A stretch of DNA of 64,000 bases from Streptomyces sp. NBC_01775 (GTDB lineage Bacteria; Actinomycetota; Actinomycetes; Streptomycetales; Streptomycetaceae), in contig NZ_CP109104.1 of assembly GCF_035917675.1 (NCBI RefSeq), forward strand, positions 8,997,595 to 9,061,594, in the 5' to 3' direction. Positions 1-8,556 of this stretch are shown piece by piece; positions within the stretch are counted from its first letter, which is position 1; every line of letters begins with the position of its first letter. Below the pieces are notes generated by a model. That model saw nothing but the letters and a program-made list of their open reading frames with translations, did not search any database and was not told the DNA's origin. The translations under genes were made by a program, and so were the position numbers.

Positions 1-384
1 CTTCGAGCATGGATGCTCGTTCAGGCCGGGCCACTTATAGGTCAGCGTGTAGAGCGTGTTGTGGTAGATCAGGTTCGTGAACCAGATCGGGTACTGCGGG
101 CCTCCCGCGACCATTTGGCTGTCGCCGTTTCTCCCCTGCCAGGTGAACGGGACCGTGATACCCAGATCCCGGACGACCCACTTGCCCTTCCCGTGGAAAT
201 CTCGCGGGAGGCGAGGTGGCCGTGGTGTCGGCGGGCCGAGCCGCTCCGCAGCCGCGGCCTCGAACGACGGTGTGGTCCCAGTCCGCTTTCCGGCGCCCTC
301 CGGTGGCAGCACCGCCGGGACGACAGCGATTACTCCGACGAGAGCGGTCAACGCGGCTGCCCGACGTGTGCGTGTCCGACCCAT
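1..384 (-). CDS. secreted protein, 3' end outside window
   Basis: The ATG at 384 opens a frame without stop to the window edge (128 codons seen). The N-terminus MGRTRTRRAAALTALVGVIA has twin arginines, then a hydrophobic stretch and small residues, so it reads as a signal peptide for export. The mature part visible here is rich in Trp, Tyr and Gly (for example WFTNLIYHNTLYTLTYKWPG). I do not recognise the family. It is transcribed in the same direction as the transporter gene ending at 639, with a 254-bp gap between them, so it may have its own promoter. Confidence 0.6.
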   Translation of the reverse strand, partial: MGRTRTRRAAALTALVGVIAVVPAVLPPEGAGKRTGTTPSFEAAAAERLGPPTPRPPRLPRDFHGKGKWVVRDLGITVPFTWQGRNGDSQMVAGGPQYPIWFTNLIYHNTLYTLTYKWPGLNEHPCSK

Positions 385-638
385 GATCTCCCTCGGCTGC
401 CGCATCGCGCCGTCATGGCGCAGGGTTCAAACGCAATGAATACTTGCACACCGTACCCAGAGTGACGCGGATTGTGGCTTCGGCAAGCTTCCGCCGCCGA
501 AAGAAATAGGGTTTACACACGGTCGGCGTATGCGGTGGTAAATACCCGGGCCCGCTATGAAGGGATCGGCGTTTCCCGCAGCTCCGGAATTCCGGGGCGT
601 CGGTGCCCCCAGCCGTGGGGCGCCGCCGTTGCGCCCCG

Positions 639-2036
639 TCATTTCGCCGGCTTCGGCTCCGGCAGGCGCTCGACGCGGTCGATCAGCAGCAGGTAGCAGA
701 GCAGGCCGGCCATGGCGAGGCCCGCGATGAAGGTCAGGGCGACCGCGAAGGAGCCGGTGCGGTCCAGGATGACCCCGACGATGAGCGGACTGATCGCTCC
801 GCCCAGGTTGGTGAAGAAGTTGAACACGCCGCCGGCCAGGCCCAGGCTCCGTACTGGTGCGACCTCGGAGCAGATGGTCCAGCCGAGAGCGCTCGTGCCC
901 TGCCCGAAGAAGGCGATGGACATGATGAGGATGACCAGGCCGGTGCTGTCCGTGAAGTTCGCGGTGACGATGCAGCCGGACAGGACGAATCCGCAGACCA
1001 GGGGGATCTTGCGGGCCGCGGTGCGGGACAGGCCGCGCCGCAGGAGCCGGTCGGATATGTAGCCGCTGGACAGGACGCCGACGAGCGCGGCGACGTACGG
1101 CACGGAGCCGATGGAGCCGCCGGTGATGCCCGTGATGCCCTTCTCGTCGGTCAGATAGGTGGGGAACCAGCTCAGGAAGAACCACATCACGCCGTTGGCC
1201 GCGAAGTTGCCGATGTACATGCCCCACAGCCGGCGGTGGGACAGCAGGTGGCGTATCTCCGGCCAGCTGGCCTTCACACGGGCCGGGGCGGTCTCGGTCT
1301 CCTTGGTCAGGGCCAGTTCGGCCTCGTTGATCCTGGGGTGTTCGGCAGGCAGGGAGTGGGCCTTCCAGAACCAGAAGACGGCGAGCACCAGTCCTACCGC
1401 GCCGGTGATGACGAACATCTCCCGCCACCCCGAACCGGCGATGATCCAGGAGAGCAGGGGCAGGGCGAGCGCCAGGCCGAGGTACTGGCCGGCGCTGTAG
1501 ACGCCGGTGGCGCGGGCGCGTTCGGAGGAGGGGAACCACGTCGAGACGAACTTGTTGTTGGCGGGGAAGGTGGGGGCCTCGCTCAGGCCGAGGGCGATCC
1601 GCAGGCCGAGGAGCGTGTTCAGGCTGCGGGCGAACCCGGTGGCGACGGTGACCAGCGACCAGCCCACCAGGGCGTACCCGTAGGCCAGTTTGGGCCCGAG
1701 GCGGTCGAGCAGCCAGCCGCCCGGGATCTGCACCAGTACGTAGGACCAGGAGAACAGTGAGAAGAGCAGCCCCAGTTCCGTGGCCGAGAGGTCGAACTCG
1801 TCCTTGAGGTGCGGGGCGGCGACCGAGAGGTTCGAGCGGTCGAGATAGTTCAGCGCGGTCACCAGAAAGAGGAGGCCGAGCAGGCCGTAGCGCACCCGGG
1901 TGGGGCGGGCGCCCGCTGCTGCGGCGCCGCCCCCGGCTCGGGCCCCGGTGCCGGTTCCGGTCTCGGCGACGGCCTCGGGGCCGGTGTCCGCGGCCGGTTG
2001 CCGGCCATCTCGCTCGGCGTGATCTGGTGTGTGCAC
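639..2036 (-). CDS. MFS transporter, ACS (anion:cation symporter) type, probably for sugar acids
   Basis: A 465-aa protein with about 12 hydrophobic segments. After a 50-residue Ala/Gly-rich tail, the first helix contains YLDRSNLSVAAP, the signature of the ACS family that includes the glucarate, galactonate and hexuronate symporters. DRLGPK follows helix 2 in the usual MFS loop position. The GTG start at 2036 fits the family length. It lies 129 bp downstream of the GlcD-like dehydrogenase on the same strand and is most likely the last gene of that transcript. The substrate cannot be read from sequence; the neighbours (KGSA dehydrogenase, DHDPS-family enzyme) point to an aldonate or aldarate. 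Confidence 0.85.
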   Translation of the reverse strand: MHTPDHAERDGRQPAADTGPEAVAETGTGTGARAGGGAAAAGARPTRVRYGLLGLLFLVTALNYLDRSNLSVAAPHLKDEFDLSATELGLLFSLFSWSYVLVQIPGGWLLDRLGPKLAYGYALVGWSLVTVATGFARSLNTLLGLRIALGLSEAPTFPANNKFVSTWFPSSERARATGVYSAGQYLGLALALPLLSWIIAGSGWREMFVITGAVGLVLAVFWFWKAHSLPAEHPRINEAELALTKETETAPARVKASWPEIRHLLSHRRLWGMYIGNFAANGVMWFFLSWFPTYLTDEKGITGITGGSIGSVPYVAALVGVLSSGYISDRLLRRGLSRTAARKIPLVCGFVLSGCIVTANFTDSTGLVILIMSIAFFGQGTSALGWTICSEVAPVRSLGLAGGVFNFFTNLGGAISPLIVGVILDRTGSFAVALTFIAGLAMAGLLCYLLLIDRVERLPEPKPAK

Positions 2037-2165
2037 GAGGGCTTCATCCTGTCGCGGGTGTCCGGGGGCGGGGGCAGAGGCGGGCGCGGTGAGCGCGGGT
2101 CGCGCGCACGAGAGCGAGCACGAGAGCGCGAACGAGAGGGGGGATCCCCGCGGAGCCGCGCGGAT

Positions 2166-3620
2166 TCAGCGGGCGAGTACTTTGCCCGGGTTGATCAGGT
2201 TCTTCGGGTCGAAGAGCCGCTTCACGTCGCGCTGGACCCGCAGGCCGACGGGCCCGAGTTCGCGCTCCAGCCAGGGGGCTTTGAGGGTGCCCACTCCGTG
2301 TTCACCCGTGATGGTGCCGCCCAGCTCCAGGCCGAGCGACATGATCTCCTCGAAGGCCGTCTGGGCCCGTTCGACCTGTTCGGGGATGTTCCGGTCGAAG
2401 ACGACGGTGGGGTGCATGTTGCCGTCACCGGCGTGCCCGGAGCAGGTGATGAGCAGCCGGTGCCGCTCGGCGATCCCGGCCACCCCGGAGACCAGATCGG
2501 TCAGCGCGGAGCGGGGCACGCAGACGTCGTCGGACAGGAAGGCGCCGAGTCTCTCCAGTGCGGGGGCGAGCAGCCGCCTTGCGGCGAGCAGCATTTCACC
2601 CTCGGCGGGGTCGGCGGCGATCATGACCTCGCCGCCATGGCGGGCGGCCACCTCTTCGAAGTGCCGCAGGTCGTCGGGGGCGAGCGGGCCGCGGTCCGAC
2701 TGGGTCATGAGCACCGCTTGGGCGTCCGCGGGGAAGCCGAGGTCGCGGTAGGAGCCGACGGCGTCCACCGAAGGGCGGTCCATGATCTCCAGCAGGGACG
2801 GCCGGACCGGTCCGCGCATCAGTTCCGTGACCGTGTCGCAGGCGGGCTCCATGGCCGGGAAGAAGGCCACAGCGGTGAGCGGGACCTGGGCCGGCGGGAC
2901 CAGCCGCAGAGTGATCTCGGTGACGACGCCCAAGGTGCCCTCGGAGCCGACGAAGAGCCGGGTGAGGTCGTACCCGGCGACGCCCTTGACCGTACGGCGT
3001 CCAGTGCGCAGCACGTCGCCGTCGGGCAGGACCACTTCGAGGCCGAGCACGAAGTCGGTGGTGACGCCGTACTTGACGCAGCACAGGCCGCCCGCGTTGG
3101 TGGCCACGTTGCCGCCGAGGGTGGAGGACTCCCAGGAGGCCGGGTCGGGCGGGTAGTGGAGTCCCTGCTCGGCAACCGCGCGGGAGAAGTCGGCGTTGAC
3201 GACGCCGGGCTGGACCACCGCGGTCTGGTTGACGGGGTCGATGGAGACGATGGCGTTCATCCGCTCCAGGCTGAGCAGTACGCAGCCCTCGACCGCGTTG
3301 GCACCGCCGGCCAGGCCGGTCCGGGCACCCTGGGGCACCACGGGCACGGCGTACCGGTCGGCCAGGCGCATCACCTTTACGACGTCTTCGGTGCTGCGGG
3401 GGCGTACGAGTGCCAGGGGGGTGCCGCTGGCGCAGAGGGGGGCGCTGTCGGTTCGGTAGGTCTCCAGGACATCGGCGTCGACGGTGGTCAGGCCCGGACC
3501 GAGGGCTTCCTGGAGTGCCCCGAGGAAGGCGTCGGCGGGACCGGGTTCGGGTGCGGGCCGGTCCGGTGCGGGGTGGGGGTCCGTGGGGCCTGGGGGAGGG
3601 GGTTCCGCTGGTTCGTACAT
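2166..3620 (-). CDS. FAD-binding oxidoreductase, GlcD / D-2-hydroxyacid dehydrogenase family
   Basis: A 484-aa protein. The N-terminal FAD_binding_4 domain shows VVPQGARTGLAGG, TLGGNVATNAGG, GLEVVLPDGDVLRTG and LFVGSEGTLGVVTEI, which form the FAD pyrophosphate pocket. The C-terminal FAD-oxidase domain has CSGHAGDGNMHP with the metal/substrate histidines and GTITGEHGVGTLK. The family oxidises D-2-hydroxy acids such as glycolate, D-lactate or D-2-hydroxyglutarate and passes electrons to an acceptor other than oxygen. The ATG at 3620 is preceded by GGAG at 7-nt spacing. It has its own promoter and operator (3705-3746) and lies upstream of the ACS transporter. Unlike E. coli glcDEF, no GlcE or GlcF neighbour is present. 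Confidence 0.85.
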   Translation of the reverse strand: MYEPAEPPPPGPTDPHPAPDRPAPEPGPADAFLGALQEALGPGLTTVDADVLETYRTDSAPLCASGTPLALVRPRSTEDVVKVMRLADRYAVPVVPQGARTGLAGGANAVEGCVLLSLERMNAIVSIDPVNQTAVVQPGVVNADFSRAVAEQGLHYPPDPASWESSTLGGNVATNAGGLCCVKYGVTTDFVLGLEVVLPDGDVLRTGRRTVKGVAGYDLTRLFVGSEGTLGVVTEITLRLVPPAQVPLTAVAFFPAMEPACDTVTELMRGPVRPSLLEIMDRPSVDAVGSYRDLGFPADAQAVLMTQSDRGPLAPDDLRHFEEVAARHGGEVMIAADPAEGEMLLAARRLLAPALERLGAFLSDDVCVPRSALTDLVSGVAGIAERHRLLITCSGHAGDGNMHPTVVFDRNIPEQVERAQTAFEEIMSLGLELGGTITGEHGVGTLKAPWLERELGPVGLRVQRDVKRLFDPKNLINPGKVLAR

Positions 3621-3704
3621 GGAAACGCTCCATCAAGGAGAGGGATCCGCCGGTGCTCCGGCTGCGAGGACGGCGGCTCACACGGCGTCCGCATGGCGAC
3701 CCGA

Positions 3705-3746
3705 TCTGATGCATTAGACATTACATATGGCCAAGGTGGCGGACAA
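3705..3746 (-). promoter_or_regulatory. promoter with overlapping GntR-type operator upstream of the GlcD-like gene
   Basis: On the minus strand: -35 TTGTCC (3746-3741), 17-nt spacer, -10 TAATGT (3723-3718). This is followed by the near-palindrome TCTAATGCATCAGA (3718-3705), which overlaps the expected transcription start. On the minus strand the 22 nt from TAATGT's flank through the palindrome match + strand 6998-7019 with one mismatch. A repressor bound here would block initiation. This site serves the gene starting at 3620. Confidence 0.7.
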
Positions 3747-3850
3747 GGGGCCGCACCCGATCGGGTCGCGAGGTGCCGACGACGGCAGCACGAGCACCCC
3801 CACTGGCCGTCCGGCGGACGAGCGCAGAGGGGGCTTCGCGGCGGGGCGGG

Positions 3851-5275
3851 CTACCGGTCCCGGATCTCGGGCGGCAGTGCGGGCCCGGGAACGTTCTGGA
3901 ACGCCACCGGACGCCGGAACCGGTCGATCGCAGCGGTCCCGACGGAGGTCGTGCCGGGCGCGGTCGAGGCGGGCCAGGGTCCGCCGTGCTGCTGCGCGTC
4001 GCTGACGGTGACGCCGGTGGGCCACTGGTTCCAGATGACCCGTCCGACGCGTCCGGCGAGCACGTCGAGCAGGCGCCGCCCGTCGGCGTCGAGGGCGTCG
4101 CCGCCCTGGACCGTGCCGGTCAGGGCGCCCTCGAAACCGGCGAGCACGGCCTCGACCTCGGCCAGGTCTCCGTACTCGACGAAGATCGAGGCGGGGCCGA
4201 AGACCTCCGTGGCGATGAGCGAGGGATCGTCGAGGACCGCGTCGGTGGTGGTGCGCAGCAGGGCGATGTCCGGGTGCCCGTCGTCGCTCGCCCTGCGCAG
4301 CGCCGTGCACACTCTGTCCCGGGCGGCGAGGTCGTCGAGCGCGGAGGCGTACGCGGCGGCGATGCGCTCGCCCAGCATCGGCCCGGCCGTGAGCGGCGGC
4401 AGGGCCCCGAAGAAAGCGTCGGCGTCGGGGACGAACACCACACCCGGCTGCGTACAGAACTGGCCGGAGCCAAGAGTGCAGGACGCGGCGAATCCGGCGG
4501 CGATGTCCCCGGGCCGCTCGGCCCACCCGGCAGGTGTGACGACGACGGGGTTGGTGGAGCCGAGTTCCCCGTAGAAGGGGATGGGATCGGGGCGGCCCAT
4601 GGCCAGGTCGAAGAGGTACCGGCCGCCGCGGGTGGAACCGGTGAAGCCGACGGCCTTGACGCGGTGGTCCCGCACAGCGTCCGCGCCGCCCTGCTCGCCT
4701 TCGACGAGTTGCAGCAGATGGGGCGGGGCACCGGCCGCCTCCAGCGCCTCCGTGGCGATGGCAGCGGTGAGCCGGGACAGCTCGGGATGTCCCGGGTGCG
4801 CCTTGACGACCACGGGGCAGCCGGCCGCCAGAGCGCTGACGGTGTCCCCTCCCATGACGCTGAAGGCGAAGGGGAAGTTGCTCGCGGCGAAGACCAGCAC
4901 GGGCCCCAGCGGAACGGTCGTACGGCGGATGTCGGGGCGGGCGCCCATCGGCCAGTCCGCGTCCGCGTGGTCGACGCGGACGTCGTCCAAGGCGCCGGAG
5001 CCCAGGCGTTCCGCGAACAGCCGGCACTGGAAGGTGGTGCGGCCCAGTTCGCCGGACAGACGGCCCTCGGGCAGGTGCGACTCGCCGTGGGCGAGCGGTA
5101 CCAGGCGCGCGGCGGCGGCGTCGAGCGCGGCGGCCACGGCCTCCAGCCAGCGGGCGCGTTCGGCCGGGACGGACCTGCGGGCCGGTTCCGCGGCGGTCGC
5201 GGCCCGGGCCAGGACGGTGTCGAGCGGGTCGGTGCCGGGACCGGCGGGGGTGGTGCGGGACGAAGCGGTACTCAC
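3851..5275 (-). CDS. aldehyde dehydrogenase, alpha-ketoglutaric semialdehyde (2,5-dioxovalerate) dehydrogenase type
   Basis: About 474 aa. It shows the ALDH catalytic set in order: Asn in ASNFPFAF (~N132), Lys in VVVKAHPG (~K158), Glu in YGELGSTNP (~E237) and Cys in GQFCTQPG (~C274). The FTGSTRGGR and FCTQPG variants are typical of the KGSADH branch, which oxidises alpha-ketoglutarate semialdehyde to 2-oxoglutarate, the last step of non-phosphorylating pentose, glucarate or hydroxyproline routes. I chose the GTG at 5275 because GAGG lies 6 nt upstream and the start then falls just after the regulator stop; an ATG at 5335 would overlap the regulator. It is co-transcribed with the GntR gene (17-bp gap). 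Confidence 0.88.
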   Translation of the reverse strand: MSTASSRTTPAGPGTDPLDTVLARAATAAEPARRSVPAERARWLEAVAAALDAAAARLVPLAHGESHLPEGRLSGELGRTTFQCRLFAERLGSGALDDVRVDHADADWPMGARPDIRRTTVPLGPVLVFAASNFPFAFSVMGGDTVSALAAGCPVVVKAHPGHPELSRLTAAIATEALEAAGAPPHLLQLVEGEQGGADAVRDHRVKAVGFTGSTRGGRYLFDLAMGRPDPIPFYGELGSTNPVVVTPAGWAERPGDIAAGFAASCTLGSGQFCTQPGVVFVPDADAFFGALPPLTAGPMLGERIAAAYASALDDLAARDRVCTALRRASDDGHPDIALLRTTTDAVLDDPSLIATEVFGPASIFVEYGDLAEVEAVLAGFEGALTGTVQGGDALDADGRRLLDVLAGRVGRVIWNQWPTGVTVSDAQQHGGPWPASTAPGTTSVGTAAIDRFRRPVAFQNVPGPALPPEIRDR

Positions 5276-5292
5276 AGTGGACCTCGGAGGAG

Positions 5293-5991
5293 TCAGGTGA
5301 CGATGTCGTGGGAGGCCATGTCGGCCAGCGTCCACTCCTCGACTTCGGCGAGATGGACGGCGGCTGCCTCCTGGGCGGCGGCGACGTCACGGACCGCCAT
5401 GGCGTCCAGGATTTCCAGGTGCCGCTGGGTGGATCCCGCGAGCCGGTGCGGGCCGGTGGCGCCCAGGACGCGCAGCCAGTGGACGAAGGGCTCGACCGAC
5501 CCGCGGGCGGTGATCAGCCGGCTGTTGCCGGTACTCGCGGTGATCTCGTTGTGGATACGCGTGTCGCTCGCGAAGAACGGTTCGTAGTCGCCCTGTTCGG
5601 CGGAGCGCAGCGCGGAGACGGCCTCGTCGCGCAGGTCGGCGATCTGCTCCAGCGGCATCTCCGCTGCTGCGACCCCCGTGGCGAGCCACTCCAGCCCCTT
5701 GCGCAGCTGGCACACCTCGTGGACGTCCTGACGGGACGGCCGGGTGACGAAAGTGCCCGATCGCGGACGGGTCTCGACGAGCCGGTCGTGTTCCAGGCGC
5801 ACCAGCGTGTCACGCACCGGAGTGCGGGAGACGCCGAACTCCTTCGCGATGGACTGCGGATCGAGCCGTGACCCGGGAGCGTAGTCACCGCTGGTGATCC
5901 GCTCGCACAGGATCGAGTAGAGCTGCTCGGAGATCGGTTCCACGGCCAGCGAGGTGGCGCCGCGACGGTTAGGGGCAGAGGGGGTGGCCAT
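5293..5991 (-). CDS. GntR-family regulator, FadR subfamily (FCD domain)
   Basis: About 232 aa. The N-terminal winged helix runs from EQLYSILCERITSGDY through PGSRLDPQSIAKEFGVSRTPVRDTLVRLE to RSGTFVTRP. The C-terminal all-helical FCD domain has the metal/ligand pattern D..IHNEI and a later H in QRHLEILDAM. FadR-type regulators usually bind an acid metabolite and repress neighbouring catabolic genes. The ATG at 5991 has AAGG upstream; an ATG at 6009 is an alternative. The gene lies between the KGSADH and DHDPS-family genes. Its likely operator, TCT(G/A)AT-NN-AT(C/T)AGA, occurs at 3705, 6073 and 7006. Confidence 0.88.
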   Translation of the reverse strand: MATPSAPNRRGATSLAVEPISEQLYSILCERITSGDYAPGSRLDPQSIAKEFGVSRTPVRDTLVRLEHDRLVETRPRSGTFVTRPSRQDVHEVCQLRKGLEWLATGVAAAEMPLEQIADLRDEAVSALRSAEQGDYEPFFASDTRIHNEITASTGNSRLITARGSVEPFVHWLRVLGATGPHRLAGSTQRHLEILDAMAVRDVAAAQEAAAVHLAEVEEWTLADMASHDIVT

Positions 5992-6072
5992 GAGACCTTC
6001 ATTCTCCAACGGCCGCTAAGGCGCCGTTGGTCGGCGCCGGGGCGGACACGGTAGCCAGACGTGAACACTGCA

Positions 6073-6086
6073 TCTAATCGATCAGA
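6073..6086. promoter_or_regulatory. third copy of the GntR-type operator
   Basis: TCTAATCGATCAGA matches the 7006-7019 palindrome in flanks and spacing, with a CG rather than GC centre and one changed base. It overlaps the stop codon of the DHDPS-family gene, 82 bp upstream of the GntR start, where it could autoregulate the regulator and KGSADH genes. A -10-like TAATCT overlaps it on the minus strand but I see no good -35. Confidence 0.5.
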
Positions 6087-6961
6087 TTAGCCGTTCGCAG
6101 GGCCGCCTTGATGCGCTCGCGTTCGGCTTCACCGGCGGGCTTGAAGGGGCGGCGCGGCAGGCCGGGGGAGCGGCCCTGGAGTTCCAGTGCGGCCTTCAGC
6201 GTCGCGGGCAGGTTGGGCGCGTCGATGGCGCGCCAGACCGTGAGGATCCGCTCGTGCAAGGAGAGCGCCTTCGCGTGGTCGCCGGCCTGGACGGCGTCCC
6301 ACAACTCGACGCTGAGGCGCGGGGTGACGGTCGGGATGGCGGCCAGCGCGCCGTGGGCGCCCATGACGAATGCCGGGTAGTGCAGGTCGTCGAGCGCGGC
6401 GAGCACGGTGAACCGGTCGCGCATGCGGTGCAGCAGGTCGGCGAGCAGATGGATGTCACCGCCGGACTGCTTGATGGCGACGACCTGCGGCACGTCGCGC
6501 AGCAGCTCGATGGTGTCCACCGGGACCAGCGCCCACGGCACCACGTTGTAGAGCACGATCGGCAGATCCGTGGCCTCGCCTATCTCGCGGTAGTGCGCGA
6601 CGGTCTCCTCCGGCGCGGGTGCGAAGACGTAGTGCACGGGCGTGACCTGGAGGGCGTCGACACCGGCCTCCTTCAGCGCGAGCGAGTAGCGCTTGGCCTG
6701 GGCGGTGGAGTTCTGGATGACGCCGCCGATCACCGGGACGCGCCCGGCGACCTCCTCGACGACGGTGGCGCAGATCGCGGCGCTCTCCTCCAGGGAGAGG
6801 GTCTGGCCCTCGCCGGTGCTGCCACAGGCGCAGATCGCCGTCACTCCCTGTTCGAGGAGGTACTTGACCTCGCCGCGCAGCAGGTCGAAGTCGACCTCGT
6901 CGTTCGCGTCGAACGGCGTGACGACGGTGGAAATCATCCCGCCGAGCTGGATGTCCTTCAC
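6074..6961 (-). CDS. DHDPS (DapA/N-acetylneuraminate lyase) superfamily lyase or dehydratase
   Basis: About 295 aa, the usual length for this class I aldolase superfamily. It shows GSTGEG in the substrate loop (~48-52), the proton-relay Tyr in VLYNVVP (~Y138) and the Schiff-base Lys in VVAIKQSGGD (~K164). Beside a KGSA dehydrogenase, members of this family act as 2-keto-3-deoxy sugar acid dehydratase or 5-dehydro-4-deoxyglucarate dehydratase, both yielding alpha-ketoglutarate semialdehyde. An aldolase role is also possible. I prefer the GTG at 6961, with GGGAG six nt upstream, over the ATG at 6967 that abuts it; an ATG at 7015 would lie inside the operator. It is not the housekeeping dapA, given its context. 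Confidence 0.85.
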   Translation of the reverse strand: MKDIQLGGMISTVVTPFDANDEVDFDLLRGEVKYLLEQGVTAICACGSTGEGQTLSLEESAAICATVVEEVAGRVPVIGGVIQNSTAQAKRYSLALKEAGVDALQVTPVHYVFAPAPEETVAHYREIGEATDLPIVLYNVVPWALVPVDTIELLRDVPQVVAIKQSGGDIHLLADLLHRMRDRFTVLAALDDLHYPAFVMGAHGALAAIPTVTPRLSVELWDAVQAGDHAKALSLHERILTVWRAIDAPNLPATLKAALELQGRSPGLPRRPFKPAGEAERERIKAALRTANLID

Positions 6962-6977
6962 GCGCATCTCCCGGGTA

Positions 6978-7019
6978 TTGCCGCAAACAAAATGCGGATG
7001 TAATGTCTGATGCATCAGA
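6978..7019 (+). promoter_or_regulatory. promoter and perfect 14-bp operator palindrome between the divergent catabolic operons
   Basis: -35 TTGCCG (6978-6983), 17-nt spacer and -10 TAATGT (7001-7006) point toward the MHS-DhaK-DhaL operon. The perfect palindrome TCTGATGCATCAGA (7006-7019) starts at the last -10 base. It also lies 45 bp upstream of the minus-strand DHDPS-family start, so one bound dimer could control both directions. Confidence 0.7.
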
Positions 7020-7137
7020 TGCTAGCACGTGGTTCTCGTCAGGAGAACCGCCGCTTTCCGGACGCGGTCGGCATCCGTGCAGCATGAAACGACAGCACCG
7101 ACCCCGCCCTCCGAGCCGCCATCGCAATGGAGCGAGC

Positions 7138-8556
7138 ATGCCCGTACCGGCCCCGCCTTCCGACTCACGGGCGTCCCTGCGCAAGGTCGTCACCGCCAGC
7201 GCTCTGGGCACCACCGTCGAGTACTACGACTTCACCCTCTACGCGACCACCGCGGCGCTGGTCTTCGACAAGGTCTTCTTCCCCGACGCCTCACCCCTGA
7301 TAGGCACCCTGGCCGCGTTCGCCACCTACTTCGTCGGATACGCGGCCCGGCCGCTCGGCGGCATCGTCTTCGGCCACTTCGGAGACCGCCTCGGACGCAA
7401 GAACATCCTCGTCATCACGATGCTCATGATGGGCCTCGGCACCTTCGCGATCGGCCTGCTGCCCTCCTACGACAGCATCGGCATCGCCGCGCCCGTCCTG
7501 CTCGTCCTCATCCGCCTCATCCAGGGGCTCGGCATGGGCGGCGAATACGGCGGCGGGGTGCTCATGGCCCTGGAATACAGCCCCTCCTCCCGGCAGGGCT
7601 TCTTCACCTCGCTGGTGCACATCGGCACCCCCGCCGGCGTCCTGATACCGGTCGGCCTGGTCAGCGCCCTCGACGGTGTACTGCCGGCGGGCGCCTACGA
7701 CTCCTGGGCCTGGCGCCTCCCCTTCCTGGCCAGCATCCTCCTGGTCGGCGTCGGCATCTGGATGCGGCTGAACATCACCGAGAGCCCCGAGTTCGTCAAG
7801 ATGCGCAAGGAGCGCGAGGTACAGAGCCTGCCGGTGCGGGAGGTCCTCACCCGGCAGCCCGGCACGGTCGCCTACTCCATCCTCGCCAAGATCGCCGAGA
7901 GCGGACTGTTCAACATCTACTACGTGGTGGCCATCACCTACGTCACCACCGAACTCGACCTGCCCAAGGGCCCCGTGCTCCTCGCCGTGCTGATCGCATG
8001 TGCCGTCGAGTGCTGCACGCTCCCCCTGTTCGGCGCCCTCTCGGACCGCGTCGGCAGACGCCGGGTGTACATCGCCGGCGCCGCCTTCCAGGCCCTTCTC
8101 GCCGTACCGTTCTTCCTCCTGCTCCAGACCGGACAGTTCTGGGCCTACGTCCTGGGAATGACCCTCGGACTCGGCATCGGGCACGGCGCCATGTACGGCG
8201 CGCAGGGCGCGCTGTTCTCCAACCTCTACCCGGTCAACGTCCGCTACACGGGCCTGTCCGTCACCCAGCAGATCGGCGCCACGCTCGGCGGGGGCCTCTC
8301 CCCGCTCATCGGCACGGCCCTGCTGTCCGCGAGCGGCGGCCACTGGTCCTGGCTGATCGTCTACTGCGTCGGCGTGGCCGTCGTCTCCGGCCTGGCCGCC
8401 ACCCGGCTGCGCTCGGGAGAGGCCCCCGCCCCTGACCCCCGAACGGTGGCACCGCACCTCCCCGCGGCACCGGACGGCACCGCTGCACCGACCGTCCCCG
8501 CAGCATCGACCGGCACCGCTGCACCTACCGTCACCGAAAGGACCCAGGCTCCGTGA
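7138..8556 (+). CDS. MFS transporter, MHS (metabolite:H+ symporter) family
   Basis: About 472 aa with 12 hydrophobic segments. The start of helix 1 reads ALGTTVEYYDFTLYATTAALVF. GHFGDRLGRKN follows helix 2, and LIQGLGMGGEYGGGVL marks helix 4; these are hallmarks of the MHS group (shikimate, alpha-ketoglutarate, citrate and proline/betaine symporters). The ATG at 7138 follows GGAG with 5-nt spacing. The C-terminal tail is a short Thr/Ala/Pro repeat (GTAAPTV occurs twice) not seen in the core family. The stop overlaps the DhaK start by 4 nt, so transporter and kinase are translationally coupled. Together with the ACS transporter, this cluster has two importers of different families. Confidence 0.85.
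   Translation: MPVPAPPSDSRASLRKVVTASALGTTVEYYDFTLYATTAALVFDKVFFPDASPLIGTLAAFATYFVGYAARPLGGIVFGHFGDRLGRKNILVITMLMMGLGTFAIGLLPSYDSIGIAAPVLLVLIRLIQGLGMGGEYGGGVLMALEYSPSSRQGFFTSLVHIGTPAGVLIPVGLVSALDGVLPAGAYDSWAWRLPFLASILLVGVGIWMRLNITESPEFVKMRKEREVQSLPVREVLTRQPGTVAYSILAKIAESGLFNIYYVVAITYVTTELDLPKGPVLLAVLIACAVECCTLPLFGALSDRVGRRRVYIAGAAFQALLAVPFFLLLQTGQFWAYVLGMTLGLGIGHGAMYGAQGALFSNLYPVNVRYTGLSVTQQIGATLGGGLSPLIGTALLSASGGHWSWLIVYCVGVAVVSGLAATRLRSGEAPAPDPRTVAPHLPAAPDGTAAPTVPAASTGTAAPTVTERTQAP

Noticed and set aside
1809..5587. Long plus-strand frames (over 600-900 codons) opposite the catabolic genes
   Set aside because: They are antisense to the FAD dehydrogenase, aldehyde dehydrogenase and regulator, with low-complexity Gly/Ala/Arg composition and no motifs.
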